Shown: one piece after another, positions 7,527 through 17,069 of the stretch
Layout: every line of letters begins with the position of its first letter
Numbering within the stretch: position 1 is the first letter of the stretch
Origin: Pseudomonadota bacterium
GTDB taxonomy: Bacteria > Myxococcota_A > Polyangia > Haliangiales > Haliangiaceae
Direction of reading: 5' to 3'
Length of the DNA: 17,069 bases
NCBI GenBank assembly: GCA_023430775.1
Contig: JAEYYY010000617.1
Location: forward strand, 1 to 17,069
The notes under the pieces: generated by a model
What the model was told of the DNA's origin: nothing
Databases searched by the model: none
What the model saw: only the letters and a program-made list of their open reading frames with translations
Translations under genes and position numbers: made by a program

Positions 7527-8787
7527 CATTTCGGACCAGTGAGCTGACCCATATCCATGATGGGCTGCATGACGGAGATAACGATGAAGGCTACTGTGAC
7601 GCCCATGCCGAGCAACATCAGAGGCTCTAGGAGGCCGATGAACCGCGTCAGCTTGGTGTCGATCTCGGATTCGTAGGCCGCCGCGATCCGCTCGAGCATC
7701 TGCTCGAGCTGACCGGCCTTCTCGCCGACGGCCGTCATGTGAATCATCGTGGGCGGGAACTGCCCGGATTTCTTCATCGTCACGGCGAGCGACTCGCCTT
7801 CCGTGACCGCCTTCTTGGCCTCCTCGACGGTGGCCTGCAGGATCACGTTGCCCATCGTCATCTTCGCGGCGTCGAGCGCGCGCAGCATCGGCACGCCCGC
7901 CTGGAGCATCGTGCCGAGCGTGCGGGCGAACCGCGCGACGTTGATCGTGCGGACGAGCGGTCCGATCACCCACAACCGGAGCACCAGCTGGTGCCAGGTC
8001 TTCTTGCCGGCGGGCGAGCCTTTCCACCACACGAACATCGCGATCGTGGCGGAGATCAGGACGAGCAGGATGAGCCAGTTGCGGCCGACGAAGCTCGACG
8101 TGTTGATCAAGAAGCGCGTGTTGATCGGCAGGTCCTTGCCCTGCTGGACGAGTGTCTTCGTGATCTCGGGGATCACCTTGATCATCAGGACCGCGATGAT
8201 GATCGTGCCGATGATCACCATCACCGCCGGATAGATCATCGCGCCGGTGACCTTGCTCTTGAGCTTCTGCGAGGCCTCGAGGAAGTCGGCGAGGCGACCG
8301 AGCACCTCGTCGAGGTTACCGGCGAGCTCGCCGGCGCGAACCATCGACACGTAGAGCTCGTCGAACAGCTTGGGATACTTCGCGAGCGCATCGCCGAGCG
8401 AGCTACCCTCGTTGACCGCCGCGCGGATCTCGGAGAGCTGCGCCTTGAAGCGCTGGTTGTCCATCTGCTCGACCAGCGCGGCCATGGTCTCGGCGAGCGG
8501 GATGCCGCTCTTGAGCAGCGTCGCCATCTGGCGCGTGAACGCGGCGATCTCGGCCTTCTTGACGCCGCCGATCAGCCCACCGAGATCGACCTCGCGGCCG
8601 AGCCCGCTACCACCCTTCGCCTTGGCAGCTGCCGCGGCGCCCTTGCCGCCCTTCGACAGCTCGAACGACGTCACCAGCACGCCGTCCTTGCGGAGGATCT
8701 GGCGCAGCGTCTTCGGCGAGTCCGCCTCGCGCGTGCCGCTGACCGTCTTGCCGCTCTGGGCGAGACCTTTGTACGCGTACATCGCCA

Positions 8788-8788
<1 letters not shown>
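7526..8788 (-). CDS. gspF: Type II secretion inner-membrane platform protein GspF
   Basis: This 420-residue polytopic protein has two repeated GspF/PilC domains. The first is about residues 82-205, with FTRQMATLLKSGIPL; the second is about 286-410, with FARTLGTMLQAGVPM. Three membrane helices are visible, at about 184-207, 237-255 and 386-409. GspF is the central platform protein above the GspE hexamer and is thought to pass ATPase motion to pseudopilin assembly. A Lys/Gly/Ala-rich linker (about 46-64) separates the N-terminal cytoplasmic segment from the first domain. The ATG at 8788 shares one base with the gspE stop (TGATG). GGAG lies about 11 nt upstream. The length and architecture are normal for the family. 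Confidence 0.97.
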
Positions 8789-10598
<1,810 letters not shown>

Positions 10599-10599
<1 letters not shown>

Positions 10600-12944
10600 T
10601 ACTTGCTTTCCTTCCTGGCCGGCGGGGCGGCGGCCGGGGCGGCGTCGTTGTCGATGCTCGACGGGATGTAGTCGATCACGCCGGGCTCGACCTGCTGGCG
10701 CTGGCCCATGTTGCGCAGGATCTCGAGATCCTGCTCGATCGATTGCTGCGAGCGATTGATCTCCTCGATCAGACCGCGCTTGCGGCGGTAGTCGGTCTTC
10801 GGCGCGTACTTCATCTCGTTGAGCGTGGTGAACGAGCGGACGAACTCTTCGCGCTCGCGCACCTTGCGCTCGCGGATCGCCTGCAGATCGAGCTGGTCCT
10901 TGATGATGTACGGCGTCAGCAGGATGAGGAGGTTGGTCTTCTTCTTCGTCTTCTTCGAGAACTTGAACAGGTAGCCGAGGATCGGGATGTCGCCGAGCAG
11001 CGGCACCTTCGCCACCGAGTAGATGTCGCGCTCCTGGATCAGGCCGCCGATGACGACGCTCTGCTGGTCGTTGACCACGACCTGGGTCTTCAGCTTGCGC
11101 TCGCTCCAGGTCGGGCCGAGCTCGGCATCGGAGCCGCCGATGTCCTTGCTCTCCTGCTCGATCTCGAGGCGCACCGAGTCCTGACTCGAGATGTGGGGCG
11201 TGACATTGAGGACCAGGTTCAGCTTCTCGCGCTGGATGTTCTGGCCGATGCCACCGGGCAGCGCGCCGGCGCCCGCTTGCGGCAGGCCGAAGCCACCGAA
11301 CGACAGACCCGCCTTGTACGGGATGTTGTTACCGACGGAGAACTCGGCCTTCTCGTTGTCGATCGCGATGATGTGCGGCGCCGACAGGATGTTGGTGTTG
11401 TCCTGGGTCGCGAGCGCCTGGAACAGCAGACCGTAGGACGGGATCGAGGTGCCGAGGAACGTCTGCGAGTTGGTCAGCGGCGCGCCGATGATGCCGCCGA
11501 TCAGACCGTTGGCGCTGATCAGCGACGTCAGGTCGAGCGACTTCAAGTTTGGCGTCTGGACACCGCCGATGATGAGGTCGCCGCGGTCGGTGGGATAGCC
11601 GCCGTGCGACGACGTCCCGATGTTGAGATCCTTCGCGAGCTGGACCTCGAGGATCATCGCCTCGATGAAGATCTGGCGGCGCTTCTGATCGAGGTCCTTG
11701 ATCACCTTCTTGATCGCGATGAAGTCGCGGCCGCTCGACATCACGATCAGCGAGTTCGTCGCCTTGTCGCCGATGATGCGGACCTGACCTTCGAGCGCGG
11801 TGCCCTCGAGCGGCGACGGTGCGGGCGGAGGCGCCGGCGCAGCAGGGTTGTTGCCGCCGCGACCGGGCTGACCGGGCGTGCGCTGCTGCGGGCTGGCCTG
11901 GCCGAGCGCGTTGTTGAGCGTCTGGGCGAGCTCCTCGGCGAGCGCGTTGGCGAGCGTGTAGACGTGGATCGAGTTGCCGCCCTCGGTCTCGAGCGCGATG
12001 TCGAGGCGCGACACCAGTGCCTTGACGCGCAGGTAGCCGGGCTCGCCCGAGACGACGATCAGCGTGTTCGTGCGATCGTCGACCAGGATCTTGGTCGGCA
12101 GCGCGCCGGAGACCTCGTTCGCGCTCGTCGCGGCAGCGGGAGCCGCGGGCGCGCCACCGCGTGGCGCTGGCGTCGGGCGCGCCGGCGCGGGGGTCGAGCC
12201 GGAGATGCCGAGGATCTCGTTGAGCTTGGTCGCGAGCGCCGTGGCGTCGGCGTGCAGCACCGGGATGGTGTAGATGCCATCCGAGTTGCCGGGCACGTCG
12301 ATCGTGCGCGCGAGCGAGAGCATGTCGCGCACCTGGCTCGCGTAGTCGGTGATGATCAACAGGTTGCCGGCGACACCGACGTTGCCGGCGGGCGAGCGGA
12401 TCGCGTCGACCGCCTGGCGGATGGTCTCGACCGGCGCGTGGTTCGGGCGCAGCACGTAGCGCACGACCTGATCCTGGTTGTTCGGCGTGCCGCTCTTGTA
12501 GATCGGGACGGTCTCGCTCTTCGCCGTCGCCGACTCGACGATGCGCATCACGTTGCCCTTCGGCACGATCGTGAGGCCCATCGTCGACAGCGCGGCGAGG
12601 AACACGTTGTACGCCTCCTGCGGCGTCATCTTGAGCGGCGCGATGATCGTGACCTTCTTGCCGGTCGACACGATCCGCGGATCGAGGATGAAGTTGCGGC
12701 AGGTGAAGCCCATCACCCAGGTGATGAGGTCCTTGAGCTCGGTCTCGGGCTTGAAGCTGACGGACACCGGCTGCGTGGTGTTCTTGCCGCAGCTGTAGAG
12801 CTTGTCGTCGTCGGCGGTCGGCTTCGCGGGATCGCCCGGCTTCGCGGGTGCAGGTTGCGCCAGGGCCACGCTCGGCACGAGCATGCCGACGATCACGGCG
12901 CTGGAGAGTAGTTTGTTAAATAGGTTCGTCATGAGGCTCTTCAC
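10599..12944 (-). CDS. gspD: Type II secretion outer-membrane secretin GspD
   Basis: This 781-residue secretin has a signal peptide (about residues 1-29, cleavage near VALA-Q), a periplasmic N0 domain (about 58-135), N1 (about 145-217), N2 and N3 (about 222-415) and the secretin barrel (about 420-685). The barrel contains the family motif VPLLGDIPILGYLFK (647-661). A charged helical C-terminal extension (about 686-760) could serve as the S-domain. Two Pro/Ala/Gly-rich insertions lie in N2 (about 248-280) and N3 (about 349-382). Cys52 and Cys82, at and inside N0, may pair. The start is GTG at 12944, overlapping the gspC stop in GTGA. ATG at 12932 is an alternative, leaving an 8 nt gap and a shorter but still complete signal peptide. 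Neither has a strong Shine-Dalgarno. Confidence 0.97.
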
Positions 12945-13855
12945 TTGATCGAGTACTTCAGCGTGACGGGCTTGCCGCGGCGGACGACGTCGACCTCGAG
13001 GCTGGTCGACGAACGCAGCTTCTGATAGATCTCGAGGCCCTTCTCGGCGGTCGTGATCTCGAGTCCGTTGACCGCGGTCAGCGTGTCACCGTTGGTGAGG
13101 CCGAGCTTGGCGTACGGCGACGACGGCCGGATCGCGTAGAGCTTGATGCCCTCCGGCTTGCCGTTCTTCATCGCGGGCACGACGCGGGCGCCCTTCATGA
13201 ACGCCATCGGGTTCTCGGTCACCTTCGCGACCAGGTCCTTGCTGATCTCGAACGTGGTGTCGTCGATCTTCTTGATGCCGTTGTCGATCGCGGCTTGCAG
13301 GTCGTCGCCCTCGGCCTTCGGCTTCTCCGGCGTGGCGGCGGCGGCCACGGTGGTCACCGGCGGCGCACCGCCGAGCATCACGCGCTCGATCCGGCCGCTG
13401 TTCTCGAAGTCGACGTACTTGTAGTGGATCGACTTGATCGCGCCGCTCGCGCCCGGCAGCTTGTCGCCGACCGAGAACGAGCCCTGCGCCTGGCTCTCGG
13501 TGTTGATCACCGTCGCGTACGACGTCTGGTCGGTGGCACCGATGTTGGTGGCGAGCAGCTGCAGCGGCAGCGACGTGATCGCGATCGACGACGGGTCGGT
13601 CGGCACCACGACGGCCGGCGTGCACTCGGAGCAGAACATGTTGCGCGACGACAGCTGCGCGCCGTCCTTGCTGCGCGCCGTCTGCTTGGGCTCGGCCTTG
13701 TGCGGCGTGGCGGCCGACGTCTTGGGCGCCTCGGCGGGATCGCCGAGGAACTTCGCCTCGACGATGTGTGCCGTCGCCTTCGCGGCGAACACGGCGCACA
13801 CCATCACGGTGACGCCGCCGACGACCCAGAAGTAGCGTTTGATCAGGTCCTGCAT
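12941..13855 (-). CDS. gspC: Type II secretion protein GspC with C-terminal PDZ domain
   Basis: This 304-residue bitopic protein has a short cytoplasmic N-terminus, a membrane helix (about 9-27), an Ala/Pro/Lys linker (about 38-68), a homology region (about 90-163) that contacts the secretin N0 domain, a second Ala/Pro linker (about 163-183) and a PDZ domain (about 232-304, with IRPSSPYAKLGLTNGD and VNGLEITT). GspC bridges the inner-membrane platform and GspD and may take part in substrate selection. A CSEC (CxxC) motif at 75-78 lies where classical GspC usually has a short hydrophobic turn. The ATG directly follows the TAA of the regulator gene (TAAATG) with AAGGG nearby, so the two are co-transcribed. 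Confidence 0.94.
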   Translation of the reverse strand: MQDLIKRYFWVVGGVTVMVCAVFAAKATAHIVEAKFLGDPAEAPKTSAATPHKAEPKQTARSKDGAQLSSRNMFCSECTPAVVVPTDPSSIAITSLPLQLLATNIGATDQTSYATVINTESQAQGSFSVGDKLPGASGAIKSIHYKYVDFENSGRIERVMLGGAPPVTTVAAAATPEKPKAEGDDLQAAIDNGIKKIDDTTFEISKDLVAKVTENPMAFMKGARVVPAMKNGKPEGIKLYAIRPSSPYAKLGLTNGDTLTAVNGLEITTAEKGLEIYQKLRSSTSLEVDVVRRGKPVTLKYSIK

Positions 13856-15397
<1,542 letters not shown>

Positions 15398-15479
15398 GAC
15401 CGTGCTGCTAGTAACAAGCCGCGAGCCAGTTCTGATTTCCCGAAGACATTGGATTCACTAAGATTCTTGCCGGACGACG

Positions 15480-15495
15480 CGCAGCTTCCTTGCCA
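15480..15495 (-). promoter_or_regulatory. Candidate sigma-54 (-24/-12) promoter for the regulator-gsp operon
   Basis: The minus strand reads TGGCAAGGAAGCTGCG. Compared with the consensus TGGCACG-N4-TTGCW, it keeps the invariant GG and GC with exact spacing and differs at three consensus positions. Transcription would start near 15470, leaving a leader of about 73 nt before the ATG at 15397. The downstream gene encodes a sigma-54 activator, which raises the prior for autoregulation. The match was found by eye; no score was computed. Confidence 0.6.
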
Positions 15496-15535
15496 CTTTG
15501 TCAACGTGTCACCGACGCTTTGACCAACTGGCAAG
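15489..15535. repeat. Widely spaced inverted repeat CTTGCCA / TGGCAAG
   Basis: Perfect 7-bp arms at 15489-15495 and 15529-15535 are separated by 33 bp. The left arm is the -24 element of the sigma-54 candidate, so the similarity may be a second protein contact or chance. A looser dyad, TTGTCAA (about 15499-15505) with TTGACCAA (15520-15527), sits between the arms. Confidence 0.35.
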
Positions 15536-15556
15536 TCCGCAACTTCCGCGGACTTG
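15532..15556. promoter_or_regulatory. Perfect inverted repeat, possible activator binding site
   Basis: CAAGTCCGC (15532-15540) and GCGGACTTG (15548-15556) are perfect 9-bp arms around a 7-nt spacer. The centre lies about 75 bp upstream of the predicted sigma-54 start, near where NtrC-type dimers bind, and 29 bp before the ATG of the divergent lipoprotein gene. It could be an enhancer site for the adjacent regulator, an operator for the lipoprotein gene, or an RNA hairpin in that gene's leader. It is not a classic terminator because no T-run follows. Confidence 0.5.
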
Positions 15557-15572
15557 TGGTGTCGGGCGTGGG

Positions 15573-16286
15573 ATGCATCGCGTCGCGCTCGGAATCCTGC
15601 TGACCGTCGCGGGCTGTCGTTGCCGCGAAGCCGAGAACCTCGCCGATCCGCCGGCAGCCAGGAAGACCGTCCCGACTCGCGCGGCTCCGATCGCGGCGGC
15701 GCAGCGACCGAGCTTGCCGCCGCAGCAGCAGGCGACGGTGATCGCGTGGTCGGTCGCCGAGGCGAGCAACACCGCGGCGGCCTGGGATGCCGCGGCGGAC
15801 GCGTACGAGCGCGAGCTCGAGGATTGCGATGATGCGCGCGAGGACTGCCGCGAGACCGTCTACGCGATCGTGCTCGCGCGGCGCAACGCGTACATGGCGG
15901 AGCCGATCAAGCCGCCCGAGGGTGACAAGCCGGTGTCGCTACCGCCGCGCGTGCAGGAGCTCGTCGATGCGCTCGATCATTACGCGGCCGTCGGTGACCC
16001 CGACGATCCCGATGTCGCGGGCGTCAAGTTCCTCGCCGCCAATCATCTGCGGCGCTGGCGCCAGCCCGACGCGATCGAGCGCTTCGAGGCCGTGTTGCGC
16101 ACGCACCCGACCACCGAGGTCGCCGAGTACGCCGCGAACCTGCTGCTCGACACGCTGATGCGTCAGGACCGGACCGAGGAGCTGAAGGTCTGGGTCGCGC
16201 GCCTGCTCGGCGACGCGGCGTTTCTCGCCGGGAAGCCCGAGCTCGAACAGACGCTGCGCGGGCTGAAGACCGCGCTCGGGCTGTAG
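15573..16286 (+). CDS. Predicted lipoprotein with helical-repeat-like C-terminus
   Basis: I do not recognise a named family. The 237-residue protein begins with a short signal segment ending in LTVAGC, a lipobox with Cys15 as the lipid-modified residue; this supports ATG at 15573 over the in-frame ATG at 15498. A Pro/Ala/Arg-rich tether (about 25-50) follows. The rest is alpha-helical and resembles degenerate TPR units: AAWDAAADAYERELEDC (69-85), then AIERFEAVLRTHP (167-179) with AEYAANLLLDTLM (184-196). Cys85 and Cys92 may pair. It is divergent from the regulator-gsp operon and shares its 175 bp upstream region, so co-regulation is possible. No clear Shine-Dalgarno is seen. Whether it assists the T2SS, for example as a pilotin-like factor, cannot be told from the sequence. 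Confidence 0.75.
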   Translation: MHRVALGILLTVAGCRCREAENLADPPAARKTVPTRAAPIAAAQRPSLPPQQQATVIAWSVAEASNTAAAWDAAADAYERELEDCDDAREDCRETVYAIVLARRNAYMAEPIKPPEGDKPVSLPPRVQELVDALDHYAAVGDPDDPDVAGVKFLAANHLRRWRQPDAIERFEAVLRTHPTTEVAEYAANLLLDTLMRQDRTEELKVWVARLLGDAAFLAGKPELEQTLRGLKTALGL

Positions 16287-16291
16287 CGCGA

Positions 16292-16660
16292 TCACTCGAC
16301 GATGAACGTGCCCGGTGCCTGCTGCTCGTAGCGATTGCGGATCCGGTACGAGCCCGCGTCGACGTTGGCGAAGAACGTCACCCGGTGGGTGTCGCCGGTG
16401 TCGAGACAGACCGGGCTCTTCACGAACTGGCCCTGCTTCTTCGCCGCGATCTCGAAGCACGCGGGCGCGTTGCTGTCGTTGACGAGCGTCAGCTGGACCT
16501 CGGAGCCCTTCGGCACCTTCGCGGTGGCAGGCGTCCAGCCCGCGTCGTCCTTGATCGTGAACGTCAGCTTGCGCACCGGCCAGTCGGGCTTCTTCTGCTC
16601 GGCGAACGCGGTGGTGGACAGGAGCAGCAAGAGCGCTGCGAGCTTGATGGTGGTGCTCAT
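16292..16660 (-). CDS. Small exported cupredoxin-like domain protein
   Basis: This 122-residue protein has a signal peptide (1-20, cleavage near AFA-EQ) followed by one beta-sandwich domain. The segments KVPKGSEVQLTLVND (48-62) and the end GSYRIRN plus GTFIVE resemble the cupredoxin-like domains of small periplasmic proteins. The usual copper set (His, Cys, His, Met) is not present: only His92 and cysteines 68 and 85 are seen. A structural disulfide is therefore more likely than a type 1 copper site. ATG at 16660 is chosen because it overlaps the stop of the upstream gene in ATGA and opens directly into the signal peptide; an in-frame ATG at 16687 lies within that gene. The gene converges with the lipoprotein gene, with 5 nt between stops and no room for a normal terminator. 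Confidence 0.7.
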   Translation of the reverse strand: MSTTIKLAALLLLLSTTAFAEQKKPDWPVRKLTFTIKDDAGWTPATAKVPKGSEVQLTLVNDSNAPACFEIAAKKQGQFVKSPVCLDTGDTHRVTFFANVDAGSYRIRNRYEQQAPGTFIVE

Positions 16661-17069
16661 AGGGGATCCGCATCTCCATCGCGCCACAGATAGGCGCCGT
16701 CGTCGCCGAGGCCTTCCATGTGCAGCATCACGTCGCCGCCGTGGTGGACCACGATGACCTTGTCGTTCGGAGCGCCGGTGAGCGCGCGGTGATACTCGGT
16801 GCGGTGCCAGAAGTACTGCGGGATCAGCTCGACCGTCTGATCGGTGCCGTCGAACCGGACCTTCGCCTTCTTGTCGTTCGTGCGATCGAGCACCAGGCCG
16901 ATGCCGAGGCGGTACGTCTTGTAGTGACCGAGCTTGAGCTTGAGCTCGGGCGCCTGGTTCTTCGCGACGGTCTCCTCGGCGGCGACACTGCCGTGGACCT
17001 CGAAGTCGACGGCGACGGGCGGTGGCGGCGGGGCGACGGGTGTTGCGGCGGGTGGTGGGGGAGTCGCCG
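16657..17069 (-). CDS. Unrecognised Pro-rich protein, 5' end outside window
   Basis: The frame is open from the right edge (first full codon at 17067) to TGA at 16659-16657, giving at least 136 residues; the start lies beyond the window. It opens with a Pro/Ala-rich tract (PPPP repeats, about 20 residues), typical of a linker after a signal peptide or lipid anchor. A compact C-terminal domain of about 115 residues follows, with charged beta-type segments, an aromatic cluster QYFWHRTEYHRA and HHGGDVMLHMEG near the end. I do not recognise the family. A GTG at 16893 is possible, but the unbroken and composition-consistent upstream frame argues for a longer gene. The 4-nt overlap with the cupredoxin-like gene suggests one transcript and possibly a shared envelope role. 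Confidence 0.6.
   Translation of the reverse strand, partial: ATPPPPAATPVAPPPPPVAVDFEVHGSVAAEETVAKNQAPELKLKLGHYKTYRLGIGLVLDRTNDKKAKVRFDGTDQTVELIPQYFWHRTEYHRALTGAPNDKVIVVHHGGDVMLHMEGLGDDGAYLWRDGDADPL

Noticed and set aside
15500..15506. TTGACA on the minus strand as a sigma-70 -35 box
   Set aside because: No acceptable -10 hexamer lies 16-18 nt downstream; the sigma-54 spacing fits better.
15498..15545. Second sigma-54 promoter on the plus strand (TGGCAAG at 15529)
   Set aside because: The GC of the -12 element is not at the required distance; only the -24-like half is present.
15498..15572. Longer start for the lipoprotein at 15498
   Set aside because: It would bury the lipobox 25 residues further in, run across the inverted repeat and begin in the control region. 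ATG 15573 gives a proper short lipoprotein signal.
16284..16294. Terminator between the convergent lipoprotein and cupredoxin-like genes
   Set aside because: Only 5 nt separate the stop codons, and no hairpin with a T-run is visible.

Overview
The window carries an almost complete type II secretion (T2SS, general secretion pathway) operon. The DNA is GC-rich, with codons that mostly end in G or C. The operon has the gspC-D-E-F-G-H-I-J-K-L-M-N order, a PilM-like GspL, a separate GspN, and an NtrC-type sigma-54 activator as its first gene. These traits, with the Gly/Ser- and Pro/Ala-rich linkers, point to a deltaproteobacterial lineage, most likely Myxococcota. That placement is an inference; no rRNA or other marker is present.

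Layout. Positions 1-15397 hold thirteen consecutive minus-strand genes, transcribed from right to left: a sigma-54-dependent response regulator (15397-13856), gspC, gspD, gspE, gspF, gspG, gspH, gspI, gspJ, gspK, gspL, gspM and gspN. gspN runs off the left edge. The intergenic region 15398-15572 contains a good -24/-12 (sigma-54) promoter candidate facing the regulator, and inverted repeats upstream of it. Positions 15573-16286 encode a divergent plus-strand lipoprotein. Positions 16292-17069 hold two overlapping minus-strand genes: a small exported cupredoxin-like protein and the 3' part of an unrecognised Pro-rich protein that enters from the right edge.

How it works together. GspD is the outer-membrane secretin and GspC links it to the inner membrane. 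GspE is the ATPase, and GspF, GspL and GspM form the inner-membrane platform. GspG is the major pseudopilin, and GspH, I, J and K are the minor ones at the pseudopilus tip. GspN is an accessory membrane-anchored protein. No prepilin peptidase (GspO), no GspAB, no partner histidine kinase and no obvious T2SS cargo lie in the window. Almost every gene junction is a 1-4 nt stop/start overlap or a direct abutment, so the cluster looks like one translationally coupled transcript. The two gaps of 14 and 39 nt flank only gspG, the subunit needed in greatest amount.

Most notable points: the activator placed at the head of the secretion operon behind a sigma-54-like promoter; the enlarged GspH and GspI minor pseudopilins; a GspL that keeps full actin/PilM-type nucleotide motifs; and a CxxC motif in periplasmic GspC. 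I see no clearly new system beyond this regulated T2SS.
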